Below, in pieces: positions 56,180 to 64,000 of a stretch of DNA of 64,000 nucleotides (position 1 is the stretch's first letter; the number at the start of each line of letters is the position of its first letter). The notes under the pieces were generated by a model. The model had not been told where the DNA came from. It ran no database searches and saw only the letters and a list, made by a program, of their open reading frames with translations. The DNA is from Actinosynnema pretiosum (GTDB lineage Bacteria > Actinomycetota > Actinomycetes > Mycobacteriales > Pseudonocardiaceae), in NCBI RefSeq assembly GCF_024171695.1, contig NZ_JAMTCF010000027.1, forward strand, positions 1 to 64,000. The letters are read 5' to 3'. A program made the translations under genes and the position numbers.

Positions 56180-57151
56180 ATGTCGACGAGGACAGCGGTT
56201 CTGGGAGCGGCGGCGGTGCTGCTGCTGGCGGGCTGCGGCGGTGGCGGGCAGATCGGCGACTCGGGCGGTGACGTGGACGCCAAGAAGATGGTGCTGATCC
56301 CCGGCGTGACCGCCGAGCCGTTCTACATCTCCATGGAGTGCGGGTTCCGCGAGGCCGCGCAGGCGGCCGGGTACGAGGTCGACGTGCAGGCGCCGTCGAA
56401 GTTCGACTCGAACCAGCAGATCCCGATCGTCAACGGCGTGCTGGCGAACAAGCCGGGCGCGGTGCTGATCTCCCCCACGGACGACACGGCGCTGGCCGGT
56501 CCGATGAAGTCGCTCGTGGACGCGGGCGTGAAGGTCGTGGAGGTGGACACCGCGCTGCAGAACGCCTCGATCGCGGTGTCGTCGGTGTCCTCCAACAACG
56601 AGCAGGGCGGCGCGCTGGCCGCGCGGACCCTGGCCGAGCTGGTGGGCGACAGGACCGGGTCGGTGCTGGTGCTCAACACCAAGGCCGGGACGAGCACGAC
56701 GGACGCCCGCGCGAAGGGCTTCGAGACCGAGCTGGCCAAGCACCCGAACCTGAAGTACGCGGGCCAGCAGTACACCGACAACGAGCCGGACCAGGCCGCG
56801 TCGAAGGTGACCGCGACCCTGGCGGCGTACCCGGACCTGATCGGCGTGTTCGCCACCAACCTGAACACCGGCGAGGGCGCGGCGACCGGGCTGCGCAACG
56901 CGGGCAAGACGGGCGCGGTGAACCTGATCGGGTTCGACGCGAGCCCCAAGCAGGTCGAGGACCTGCGGGGCGGGGTGGTGCAGGCGCTGATCGCCCAGGA
57001 CCCGGCCACGATCGGCAGGACCGGGGTCGAGCACGCGGTCGCCGCGATCGAGGGCAAGGAGGTCCAGCGCACCACCGAGACCGACCTGGTCGCGCTGACC
57101 AAGGACGACATGGAGTCCAAGTCGCGGTACTTCTACAAGCAGCGGTGCTGA
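56180..57151 (+). CDS. Sugar-binding lipoprotein of the ABC transporter (RbsB family)
   Basis: A 323-residue receptor. Signal peptide with lipobox LLLAGCG (Cys about 20), then the type I periplasmic-binding fold (VLIPGVTAEPFYISMECGFR, AVLISPTDDTALAGPMKSLV, VKVVEVDTALQ, LIGVFATNLNTGEGAATGLR, NLIGFDASPKQVEDL). ATG at 56180 follows GAGGGAACG. It captures a pentose or hexose; the exact sugar cannot be read from sequence. It is the last gene of the lacI-manA operon and is followed by a terminator. Confidence 0.92.
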   Translation: MSTRTAVLGAAAVLLLAGCGGGGQIGDSGGDVDAKKMVLIPGVTAEPFYISMECGFREAAQAAGYEVDVQAPSKFDSNQQIPIVNGVLANKPGAVLISPTDDTALAGPMKSLVDAGVKVVEVDTALQNASIAVSSVSSNNEQGGALAARTLAELVGDRTGSVLVLNTKAGTSTTDARAKGFETELAKHPNLKYAGQQYTDNEPDQAASKVTATLAAYPDLIGVFATNLNTGEGAATGLRNAGKTGAVNLIGFDASPKQVEDLRGGVVQALIAQDPATIGRTGVEHAVAAIEGKEVQRTTETDLVALTKDDMESKSRYFYKQRC

Positions 57152-57156
57152 CGCGC

Positions 57157-57194
57157 GGCGGGGGCGGGGAGGCCTGAGCTCCCCCGCCCCCGCC
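57157..57194. terminator. Bidirectional terminator after the sugar-binding protein
   Basis: A 13-bp stem GGCGGGGGCGGGG/CCCCGCCCCCGCC with a loop of about 10 nt, between convergent genes. Confidence 0.7.
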
Positions 57195-57226
57195 CGCCGG
57201 CGGCCCTCAGCGGCGCCCGGCGCCCG

Positions 57227-58243
57227 TCACAGGTACTTGTTGGCCAGCTCGGAGTACTCGCGCTCCAGGTCGTCCGCCAGGTACGCCACGTACGCCCACG
57301 GCACGTCGTGCACGTGGTCGCGCATCCCGATCAGGTGCCGCTTGGCGCGCGGCGCGTCCTCGGCCAGCGCGAACGCCGCCGCGAACAGGTTGTGCGCCTG
57401 CAGCGCCCTGGGGTGCGACTGGAGCTGCGGCAGGGTCTGCGCGTCGGCCGAGGTCCACCGGTCGGCGGCGGCGGCCAGCTCGTCGCGCACCCGCCCGAAG
57501 TAGCGCATCTTCAGCGACGCGATCCGCAGCGCGCTGCGGTCCCCGACGGCCTCCTCGAACTTCTCCAGGAACACCTCGAAGTGCGCCAGCGGCAGCATCG
57601 CCACCACCGGGTTGCCGGGGGGCGCGGCGTCCACGCTGCCCTGCGCGAACGCCATCATCTCCTCGGCCGAGCCGCCCCACTTGGCGGCCAGTATCTGCAA
57701 CCGGGTCCAGTGCGCCGGGTAGAGCGTCGGGCAGCGGGCGACGATCTCCCGCCACACCTCGTCCTTCTGCTCCCGGTCCACCTGCAGGCCGAGCCCGGCC
57801 ACCTGGAGCTGCGCCCACGGCACCGCGTCGGCGGGCAGCAGCTTGGCCGACTCGTGCAGCGGGGCGACGGCCTTGCGCAGCGTGGCGAAGAAGACCTTGA
57901 ACCGGTCCTTGCCCACCGAGTCGGCCCGCCCGGTCCCCCGCACCGCCCAGGCCTCGCGGATGAAGGCGGTGCCCGCCAGCAGCCACAGGTCGGGGTCCTC
58001 GTTGGACTTGGCCAGTTCGAGCAGCTCGTCGGCGTGCCCTATGGCGTGCTCGCCCAGCACCTCGACGCGCAGCGCCCTGACCTCGGGGTCGTCCCGGCAC
58101 TCGGCGAGAACGGTGGTGGCGGCTCTGAGGTGCCCCGCGTCCATCTCCTCGGCGGCGATGTCCAGGATCGCGTCGTCGTAGGTGTGGTCGCGCACCACCT
58201 CGCGGGCGACCGCCGCCGGTCGCCTCCTCCGGAAAACTCCCAC
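57227..58243 (-). CDS. TPR-like helical protein, 338 residues
   Basis: A soluble alpha-helical protein with repeated helix pairs (DDAILDIAAEEMDAGHLRAA, DDPEVRALRVEVLGEHAIGH, and later ALQAHNLFAAAFALAEDAPR). It ends WAYVAYLADDLEREYSELAN. It may be a protein-interaction scaffold; no enzymatic motif was found. GTG at 58243 is preferred to GTG at 58294 because TAATCT lies 7 nt before it on the minus strand, giving a leaderless start. Confidence 0.7.
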   Translation of the reverse strand: MGVFRRRRPAAVAREVVRDHTYDDAILDIAAEEMDAGHLRAATTVLAECRDDPEVRALRVEVLGEHAIGHADELLELAKSNEDPDLWLLAGTAFIREAWAVRGTGRADSVGKDRFKVFFATLRKAVAPLHESAKLLPADAVPWAQLQVAGLGLQVDREQKDEVWREIVARCPTLYPAHWTRLQILAAKWGGSAEEMMAFAQGSVDAAPPGNPVVAMLPLAHFEVFLEKFEEAVGDRSALRIASLKMRYFGRVRDELAAAADRWTSADAQTLPQLQSHPRALQAHNLFAAAFALAEDAPRAKRHLIGMRDHVHDVPWAYVAYLADDLEREYSELANKYL

Positions 58244-58365
58244 ATCGGCGAGATTACTGACCGGTGGCGTGCCCGTGTCAGCACCACTGCCCACAGCTCA
58301 ACGCCTTGTGACGTGCGGCACGGTGCGCTGAGGTGGGGCGGGAGAAACCACGGGAGGGGGAGGAC

Positions 58366-59979
58366 ATGCGCAGAACGCTCATCGTCGCGCTCGCGGTGCT
58401 GCTCGCGGGCTCGTCGTCACCCGCGCTGGCCGAGCCGGAGCAGACCGGTCCGGAGCAGGCAGGCCCGGAGCAGACCGGGCCACCGACGGGAGGCAAGCCG
58501 ATCGCGGAGCGGTTCCTGACCCAGCGGATCGACTGGACGCCGTGCGCCGAGCCGGACCTGGCAGGCCTGGAGTGCGGCGACTACCGCACACCGCACGACT
58601 GGAACGCCCCCGACGACCCCAGGTCGGTGACGATCGCGGTCAGCAGGCTGCGAACAGCGGGCGGGGTCACCAGGAGCCTGCTGACCAACCCCGGCGGCCC
58701 CGGCGCCCCCGGCCGGTGGCTGCCGCTGCGGTTCGCCTCCCGCCAGCGGCTGCTCGCGAGCACCGAGATCATCGGGGTCGACGTGCGCGGCACGGGCGCC
58801 AGTACGAACCTGACCTGCGGGAACCTCGACTGGACGACGATCGCCGACCCGCGCGACCGCAGCCGGGCGAACACCGACCTGCTGTACGACGCGGCGCAGC
58901 TCCAGGCCCGCGCGTGCCAGTCCAGGTCGGGCGACACGGGCCGGGTGGTGACCACCGAGCAGACCGTGCGCGACCTGGACCTGCTGCGCCACCTGCTCGG
59001 CCGCCCGCAGGCGGACTGGGTGGGCTACTCGGGCGGGACGTGGATCGGCGCCTACTACGCGACGTTCTTCCCGAAGCGGGTCGGCCGGTTCGTGCTCGAC
59101 TCGAACGTGGACTTCACCGCCCCCTGGAAGAAGATCCTCAACGACTCCTTCGGCCCCGGCTTCCAACGCCGGTTCGAGGTCGACTACCTGCCGTGGGTCG
59201 CGAGGCACGACGCCCACTACCGCCTGGGCTCGACCCCGCAGGAGGTGCTGAGGGTCTACGAGGCGGTGCGCGCGAAGGTCAAGGCCGAGCCGGTCGCGCT
59301 GGAGGACGGCACGGTCGTCAACGAGATCCTGTTCGACCTGCTGTTCGCCCAGACCCAGTACCTGAAGGAGCTGTTCCCCCAGCTCACCCCGCTGCTGTCC
59401 TACCTGGCGCACGCGCTGGGCGTGGTGGGCGGCGCCGAGGCCACCGGTTCCGCGACCGCGTCGAACGCGCTGGCGGCGCTGGCGGCGCGCCACCCGGACG
59501 CGTCGAACGCGACCCTGCACGCGATCGCCTGCAACGACACCCCGTTCCAGGGCGACCGCAGGAGCTTGGCCAGGGACGCGGAGCGCTCCGGCGCCCGCTA
59601 CCCGTTCTTCGGCTACTACCAGCCCGTCGCCCCGTGCGCCTTCTGGAACCGCCCGCAGATCGCGCTGCCGACCCCGAACGGGAAGGGCGTGCCGCCGGTG
59701 CTGATGGTGCAGTCCGAACGCGACCCGGCGACCCCGGTCGAGGGCGCGACGCGGGCGCACCGGGCGTTCGCGGGCTCGCGCCTGCTGACCGTGGTGAACG
59801 AGGGCGACCACGGCCTGTACGCGAACGGCAACGCCTGCGTGGACGACGTGGTGGAGGCGTTCCTGGTGGACGGCGCCGTCCCGAAGCACGACCTGACCTG
59901 TGCGGGCCTCCCCCTCCCCGAGCCCGTCACGACGGAGTCCGCACCCACGCTCAAACCGGGTCTCACGTTCCCCCTGTGA
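58366..59979 (+). CDS. Secreted alpha/beta-hydrolase, TAP-like tripeptidyl aminopeptidase, copy 1
   Basis: A 537-residue exported peptidase. Signal peptide (residues 1-22, LIVALAVLLAGSSSPALAE), three tandem P-E-Q-T-G units, then the hydrolase domain with LLTNPGGPGAPG, the nucleophile elbow GYSGGTW, and C-terminal VQSERDPATPVEG and NEGDHGLYAN supplying Asp and His. SDxx and TAP families release tripeptides or peptides from N-termini. ATG at 58366 follows GGGAGGAGGAC. Copy 2 follows directly. A shared upstream element (CCTTGTG and flanks) precedes both. Confidence 0.88.
   Translation: MRRTLIVALAVLLAGSSSPALAEPEQTGPEQAGPEQTGPPTGGKPIAERFLTQRIDWTPCAEPDLAGLECGDYRTPHDWNAPDDPRSVTIAVSRLRTAGGVTRSLLTNPGGPGAPGRWLPLRFASRQRLLASTEIIGVDVRGTGASTNLTCGNLDWTTIADPRDRSRANTDLLYDAAQLQARACQSRSGDTGRVVTTEQTVRDLDLLRHLLGRPQADWVGYSGGTWIGAYYATFFPKRVGRFVLDSNVDFTAPWKKILNDSFGPGFQRRFEVDYLPWVARHDAHYRLGSTPQEVLRVYEAVRAKVKAEPVALEDGTVVNEILFDLLFAQTQYLKELFPQLTPLLSYLAHALGVVGGAEATGSATASNALAALAARHPDASNATLHAIACNDTPFQGDRRSLARDAERSGARYPFFGYYQPVAPCAFWNRPQIALPTPNGKGVPPVLMVQSERDPATPVEGATRAHRAFAGSRLLTVVNEGDHGLYANGNACVDDVVEAFLVDGAVPKHDLTCAGLPLPEPVTTESAPTLKPGLTFPL
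58435..58479 (+). repeat. Three tandem 15-bp repeats encoding P-E-Q-T/A-G
   Basis: Units begin at 58435, 58450 and 58465, just after the predicted signal-peptide cleavage region of the first TAP-like peptidase. Confidence 0.85.
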
Positions 59980-60137
59980 CCGCCACGGGGTGACGGGCAG
60001 CCTCGCGCTCCCGTCACCCCCGATACCACCACCCTGACCGTTCCAGGTCAGCACCTGTGCCCACGGGTGACTCCCTTGTGCCGTTCGGACACCGTGCGTT
60101 GAAGTTGGCGGCGGACCGAACCTCGAAAGGGGAGCAC

Positions 60138-61829
60138 ATGCGCACAACGCTCATCGCGGTGCTGACCGCGCTGCTCACCGCCCCCCTGTCACCCGCCCCC
60201 CTGTCACCCGCGCCCTTGTTACCCGCGCCCTTGTTACCCGCGCCCCTGTTACCCGCGCCCTTGTTACCCGTGCCCGCCTCGGCACAGCAATCCCCCGAGG
60301 CGGGCGCGGGGACGGCGGACAAGCCGGTGCCCGAACACCTGCTGCGGCAGCGGATCGACTGGACCCCGTGCGCGGAACCCGACCTGGCGGGCCTGGAGTG
60401 CGGCGCCTACCGCGCCCCGCGCGACTGGACCACCCCGAAGGACGCCAGGACCATCACCATCGCGGTGAGCAGGCTCCGCAACGACGGCGCGACCCGCAGC
60501 GTGCTCACCAACCCAGGCGGCCCCGGCGGTCAGGGCAGGTTCACCCCCCTGATGCTCCAGTCGAGGCAACGCCTGGTCGACTCGGCCGAACTGATCGGCT
60601 TCGACGTCAGGGGAACCGGCGCGAGCACCAACCTGACCTGCGGAAACCTGGACTGGGAACTGGTGGCCGACCCCCGAGACCGCAGCCGCCCCAACGTCAA
60701 GCGCCTCTACGACGCGGCAGAACTGCAAGCACAGGCCTGCCAAACCCTCTCCGGCGACCTGCACCGCGTGGTCAACACCGAGCAGACCGCCCGCGACCTG
60801 GACCTCCTGCGCCACCTCCTGGGCCGCGACCGGATCGACTGGGTCGGCTACTCCAGCGGGAGCTGGCTGGGCGCGCACTACACGGCCCTCTTCCCCAGGC
60901 GGGTGGGCCGTTTCGTGCTCGACTCGAACCCAGACCTCACCGCCACCTTCCAGACGATGTTCCACGACTACTTCGCCCAAGCCTTCCAACGCCGCTTCGA
61001 CGTGGACTACCTGCCGTGGATCGCGAAGCACCACGACACCTACGGCCTGGGCAGAACCCCGGAGGAGGTGCGGCGGGTCTACGAGGCCGTGCGCGCGAAG
61101 CTGGCCGAGGCCCCGCTCCCCCTCCCGAACGGCACAACCCTGGACACGATCGCCTTCGACCGGGCCATGTTCCGCACGCAGTACCGAAAACTCCTGTTCC
61201 CCCTGGTCACCCCAGACCTGGCCGACCTAGCCCGCCTCTTGGGCGTGGTGTCCTCCTCCAAGGCACAGCAACCCAACCCCCCTGCCCCTGACGCGCTGAC
61301 CGAACTCCACGCACTGACCGAACTGACCCGCCGGTACCCGGACGCGGAAACCGCCACCCTGTTCGCGGTGGCCTGCAACGACACCCCGTTCCACGGCAAC
61401 CGCAAGACCTTGGCCAGGGACGCGGAACGCACCGGCACCCGCTACCCGTTCTTCGGCTACCACCAACTACTGGCCCCGTGCGCCTTCTGGCCCCGCCCAG
61501 AACTCACCCTCCCGAAGCCCACCGGCGAGGGCGCACCCCCGATCCTGATGGTCCAGTCGGAACGAGACCCGGCAACCCCAATAGAGGGCGCCCAAAAATC
61601 CCACAAGGCCCTCAAAAACTCCCGAATGCTGACCGTGCAAGACGAGGGCGACCACGGCATGTACGCGGTGGCGAACAACCCGTGCGTAGACCAAGCAGTG
61701 GAGTCCTACCTGGTGGACGGAACCACCCCACCCCAAGACCTGACCTGCCCAGGAATGCCCCTACCGGCACCAGCCGACCTGGGTGAAGCGGTCATGCTGC
61801 CGTTCCTGCCGATCGGCTCCCCGCTGTGA
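60138..61829 (+). CDS. Secreted TAP-like peptidase, copy 2, with TTA codons in a repeat signal sequence
   Basis: A 563-residue paralogue of the previous protein (IDWTPCAEPDLAGLECG is shared). The nucleophile elbow reads GYSSGSW, the Asp is in VQSERDPATP and the His in DEGDHGMYAV. The signal sequence contains six tandem five-residue units (APLSP or APLLP, residues 15-44). Four units carry a TTA leucine codon (60219, 60234, 60249, 60264). The hydrophobic core of the signal is thus partly built by the repeat. ATG at 60138 follows AAAGGGGAGC. Strong similarity shows recent duplication, with divergence concentrated in the N-terminus. Confidence 0.88.
   Translation: MRTTLIAVLTALLTAPLSPAPLSPAPLLPAPLLPAPLLPAPLLPVPASAQQSPEAGAGTADKPVPEHLLRQRIDWTPCAEPDLAGLECGAYRAPRDWTTPKDARTITIAVSRLRNDGATRSVLTNPGGPGGQGRFTPLMLQSRQRLVDSAELIGFDVRGTGASTNLTCGNLDWELVADPRDRSRPNVKRLYDAAELQAQACQTLSGDLHRVVNTEQTARDLDLLRHLLGRDRIDWVGYSSGSWLGAHYTALFPRRVGRFVLDSNPDLTATFQTMFHDYFAQAFQRRFDVDYLPWIAKHHDTYGLGRTPEEVRRVYEAVRAKLAEAPLPLPNGTTLDTIAFDRAMFRTQYRKLLFPLVTPDLADLARLLGVVSSSKAQQPNPPAPDALTELHALTELTRRYPDAETATLFAVACNDTPFHGNRKTLARDAERTGTRYPFFGYHQLLAPCAFWPRPELTLPKPTGEGAPPILMVQSERDPATPIEGAQKSHKALKNSRMLTVQDEGDHGMYAVANNPCVDQAVESYLVDGTTPPQDLTCPGMPLPAPADLGEAVMLPFLPIGSPL
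60180..60269 (+). repeat. Six tandem 15-bp repeats in the signal-peptide coding region
   Basis: Units run 60180-60194, 60195-60209, 60210-60224, 60225-60239, 60240-60254 and 60255-60269. The first two have CTGTCA, the last four TTGTTA or CTGTTA. Confidence 0.9.
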
Positions 61830-61968
61830 CCTCGCGTTGAGCAGCAGAGGATTTCGGGGACATTTCGCAGGGACAATGCCCTCGACACCCTGACCAAAAC
61901 ATTACCAAAAGAATGACTTAACCATAACAGACACCATTGCAACCCGACTACGAAATGAAAAATCAGGC
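61830..61968. other. AT-richer junction between host genes and the restriction-modification module
   Basis: Base composition drops sharply after about 61850 (runs such as ACCAAAACATTACCAAAAG). No gene, terminator with a good stem or recombination site was recognised. It probably marks the edge of acquired DNA. Confidence 0.5.
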
Positions 61969-63069
61969 CTACACGCCACTTTTAGACAGCAAGAGCGGCT
62001 CGCCATACCTGCTCTCGCGCCATGTTCTCCCAACAACCGAGTCCAAGACACCACCATCGAGCTCGTAACCAAGCGCAGCTGCCAGGACATGCGCAGCCAG
62101 CCTGGGAGGAATAGCGTTCCCGATCTGCTGGGAAACATCTCTGCCCGACCACGGATAGTCAAGAGGAAAGGTCTGCAACCTGCCAGCCTCCGAATTAGTG
62201 AACCGGCTCAGTTCAACCCCGGATTCCGAAACAAGCCTATTTCTAGAAATTTTACCAGTCACAGTGGCCGAGGGCTCGAAAGAAGTTCGACGACCGCGCG
62301 CTTTAGGATCTCCACCAGTTCCGTAGTTTGAAATGACGGTGAAATTTTCACTTCTCCCAAGCGCCGCCCCCATGCTCTCCCATGGTCGAAGTTTTCCACC
62401 AACCACAGCACGGGGAACCCCCTTCCTGTACGGATGGTGGGTAGCTCCGGGAAGAGAAGGCTGCCGATCTCGACGTGCGATCAAAATGGCCCGCTTGCGC
62501 GTTTGTGGAACTCCAAATTCTTCAGTTTTCAAGATCCCACAACACGCCTTGTACCCAATACCTTCGAAAGCTTCCTTAAACCCTTCCCAGACTGGCAGCA
62601 CGGCTGGAACCTGCTCCAGCACCACCACCTCGTAAGGGCGATTAATCCTGTGCGCTTCCAGCACCCAGCGCAATGGTTCGAGGACAAGGCCAGTGCGCTC
62701 GTCGTCCAGCGACTTCAAGTCCTCAAAAACACCGTCGTCCCCAGCCGCCATCCTTTTAGCGAAGGAGAGCACTTGATCCAACGCGCGACGCCCGGCACCA
62801 CCACCGGCGACAGTATACGTTTGACAAGGGGGCCCTCCGGCAAGAATCGTCGCCTTCGGAAAGTCAGCAGGCCCATAGTCGCGAACATCGCCTTGACGTG
62901 TGCCAAGCCCGGCAGCAGCACGAGTCGCGCACGCGTTCGAGTCCCACTCGACCCCGTCCACCTCTACCCCGAGCCAGTGCGCGGCGACGTCCAACCCGCC
63001 CGGCCCCGCGAAGAGGTCAACCATGCGCCCCTGCGACCGTAGGGGGATCTGCAACTGCGAGGAGGACAT
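61969..63069 (-). CDS. DNA (cytosine-5) methyltransferase, probable partner of the NaeI-like endonuclease
   Basis: Transfers methyl to C5 of cytosine. The 366-residue protein has motif I DLFAGPGG (18-25), motif IV GGPPCQTYTVAGGG with the catalytic C82, motif VI as LEQVPAV with E152 (the usual Asn is Gln), motif VIII QTRKR (189-193) and motif X GNAIPPRLAAHV. ATG at 63069 is 8 nt after a minus-strand TAAAAT box. It diverges from the endonuclease gene. If the endonuclease is NaeI-like the target is expected to be GCCGGC, which is inference. Confidence 0.9.
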   Translation of the reverse strand: MSSSQLQIPLRSQGRMVDLFAGPGGLDVAAHWLGVEVDGVEWDSNACATRAAAGLGTRQGDVRDYGPADFPKATILAGGPPCQTYTVAGGGAGRRALDQVLSFAKRMAAGDDGVFEDLKSLDDERTGLVLEPLRWVLEAHRINRPYEVVVLEQVPAVLPVWEGFKEAFEGIGYKACCGILKTEEFGVPQTRKRAILIARRDRQPSLPGATHHPYRKGVPRAVVGGKLRPWESMGAALGRSENFTVISNYGTGGDPKARGRRTSFEPSATVTGKISRNRLVSESGVELSRFTNSEAGRLQTFPLDYPWSGRDVSQQIGNAIPPRLAAHVLAAALGYELDGGVLDSVVGRTWRESRYGEPLLLSKSGV

Positions 63070-63077
63070 GGCCACAG

Positions 63078-63083
63078 ATTTTA
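63078..63083 (-). promoter_or_regulatory. -10 box TAAAAT of the methyltransferase gene
   Basis: Near-consensus TAAAAT on the minus strand, 8 nt before the ATG. It is the most AT-rich -10 box in the window. Confidence 0.55.
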
Positions 63084-63308
63084 GACGGTGACGCACAGAA
63101 CACCCCGCTCGCAACGCCGCCGAGAAAACCCGTGATCAGAGGGCGATCGCGAAGGGACAGCCGGTAGCCCCGTCCGAGCCACGGGACTGCCGCAGAGGCT
63201 CTGCCACGCCCCTCGAAGACACTTGCGACACCAGCGGGGCTTCACTCCACCACCCACTCCTCAGTCCTCGATGCCCGCATCTTCCGAACAGCTCGACGTC
63301 ACACGGGA

Positions 63309-63314
63309 TACGGT
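63309..63314 (+). promoter_or_regulatory. -10 box TACGGT of the endonuclease gene
   Basis: TACGGT, then 6 nt, then GTG at 63321. It supports the start codon chosen for the partial gene. Confidence 0.5.
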
Positions 63315-63320
63315 TCACCG

Positions 63321-64000
63321 GTGACCGACGAAGCAACCCTGTTCAGCATCGAGGCCGCCGTTGGACCCACCGGTGGTGAAGATACCCGGACAGCACCCTC
63401 AGCTGATCCACCACTCAGCGCAGTCGAAGCCTGGTTCTCCAGCGAGAAAAACTACAAAGATCGTTTCGGCATGCTGCTGCGACAGTCTCTGGACGAGGTT
63501 CTTGACGGGCAGCGCACAGGACGCTACGACATTGAAAAACTTGAGAAAACAGAAAAAACTTACCTAGGCACCAAGGTGGAAATTCTGATACGACACGAGT
63601 TCGGCCTGCTAGCCGGCAATCAGATGGACTACCTGATCAGCGGACATGAAGTTGATTCAAAGTTCTCCATTCGCGGATCATGGTCGATCCCCACCGAAGC
63701 AGTCGGACACCTTTGCCTGCTCTCATCTGCGGATGACCGCAAAGGAATATTCAGCGTCGGCATCATTAGAATCACCGAAGAAATCTTGAATAAAGGAAAA
63801 AATAAAGATCAGAAGACAACCATCCGAGCTTCGGAAAGAAACCGGATACGCTGGCTCGCCCAGGAAGAGGCGCTCCCCGAGAACATCCTCCTCAAGCTGC
63901 CCCCGGCAACTGCCGATGCAATCATGCGGTCAAGTTCGGGACAGCAGAGAATAAACGAGCTCCTCAGGCGAGTACAAGGAAGGGTAATCGACCGAAATAC
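63321..64000 (+). CDS. NaeI-family type II restriction endonuclease, 3' end outside the window
   Basis: The open frame runs from GTG at 63321 to the window edge (226 residues) with no stop. It reads EVLDGQRTGRYDIEKLEKTE, VEILIRHEFGLLAGNQMDYL, SGHEVDSKFS, EAVGHLCLLSSADDR and QQRINELLRRVQGRVIDRN. As I recall NaeI, its active-site residues E70, D86, D95 and K97 correspond, with identical spacing, to E87, D103, D112 and K114 here. NaeI-type enzymes are dimeric and need a second site as effector. The C-terminal DNA-binding (CAP-like) domain is mostly missing from the window. GC content is lower than in the host genes. Confidence 0.85.
   Translation, partial: MTDEATLFSIEAAVGPTGGEDTRTAPSADPPLSAVEAWFSSEKNYKDRFGMLLRQSLDEVLDGQRTGRYDIEKLEKTEKTYLGTKVEILIRHEFGLLAGNQMDYLISGHEVDSKFSIRGSWSIPTEAVGHLCLLSSADDRKGIFSVGIIRITEEILNKGKNKDQKTTIRASERNRIRWLAQEEALPENILLKLPPATADAIMRSSSGQQRINELLRRVQGRVIDRN

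Larger units (their letters stand above)
63070..63320. promoter_or_regulatory. Divergent region between methyltransferase and endonuclease genes
   Basis: 251 bp carrying both promoters. No controller (C-protein) gene or very-short-patch repair gene is present. The one longer frame, on the minus strand at 63136-63336, overlaps the endonuclease start and looks spurious. Confidence 0.5.

Noticed and set aside
63136-63336. Small frame in the methyltransferase-endonuclease divergent region, considered as a controller gene
   Set aside because: It has no helix-turn-helix pattern, overlaps the endonuclease start and the -10 box, and has poor codon usage.

Overview
The window is high-GC actinobacterial DNA. 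The evidence is GTG starts, ATGA/GTGA/TGATG overlaps between genes, TANNNT -10 boxes placed directly before start codons, rare TTA codons, and gene families such as GlgE, Pep2, DUF3558, SCO6745-like and DUF3817. Two blocks have the same gene order as Mycobacterium tuberculosis loci (Rv3024c-Rv3041c and Rv1324-Rv1328, order recalled from memory). Long low-complexity protein segments, tandem 15-bp repeats and a NaeI-like restriction system favour Pseudonocardiales (Actinosynnema/Saccharothrix/Lechevalieria-like), but the genus cannot be fixed from the sequence alone.

Layout. 1-792: 3' end of a frameshifted transposase and a large inverted repeat. 793-8594 (minus): mnmA, cysteine desulfurase, an inserted MFS transporter, two acyltransferases (OlsA/OlsB-like), etfA and etfB. 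8851-13286: DegV protein, a small basic protein, and an OmpA-like plus pentapeptide-repeat envelope gene pair. 13674-24310: methyltransferase, GH57 branching enzyme and GT4 glucosyltransferase (methylglucose-lipopolysaccharide type), then a left-facing set with a hexapeptide acyltransferase, a THUMP-like protein, a methyltransferase, an enoyl-CoA hydratase and an ABC ATPase. 24505-40647: alpha-glucan locus with glgX, glgP, glgE, treS, pep2 and glgB. It is interrupted by a cysteine dioxygenase/rhodanese operon preceded by a cysteine-coding leader peptide, and by a TPR-like membrane protein. 40762-50150: two lipoprotein zinc peptidases, a CXXC-less thioredoxin-TPR protein, an SCO6745-like protein, a thiamine-binding-type protein, MarR, a phosphotransferase-like protein, DUF3817 and an orphan ABC ATPase. 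50461-57151: a helical protein and two DUF3558 lipoproteins shaped by a 0.8-kb tandem duplication, then lacI-manA-sugar ABC transporter. 57227-61829: a TPR-like protein and two secreted TAP-like peptidases. 61969-64000: a lower-GC restriction-modification module (C5 methyltransferase and a NaeI-family endonuclease cut off by the window end).

How it fits together. GlgE, TreS, Pep2 and GlgB form the complete trehalose-to-alpha-glucan route, and GlgX and GlgP provide debranching and phosphorolysis. The neighbouring GH57, GT4, methyltransferase and acyltransferase genes match the set that builds intracellular methylated, acylated glucan in mycobacteria. About 27 kb therefore holds two glucan pathways that lie far apart in M. 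tuberculosis. Sulfur metabolism appears twice: cysteine desulfurase with the tRNA thiolase MnmA, and cysteine dioxygenase with a rhodanese under an apparent cysteine-sensing attenuator. The sugar ABC operon carries a LacI-type regulator with a palindromic operator at its own start and three TTA codons, which suggests control by both substrate and tRNA-Leu(UAA). No rRNA, tRNA, CRISPR array or complete insertion sequence was recognised.
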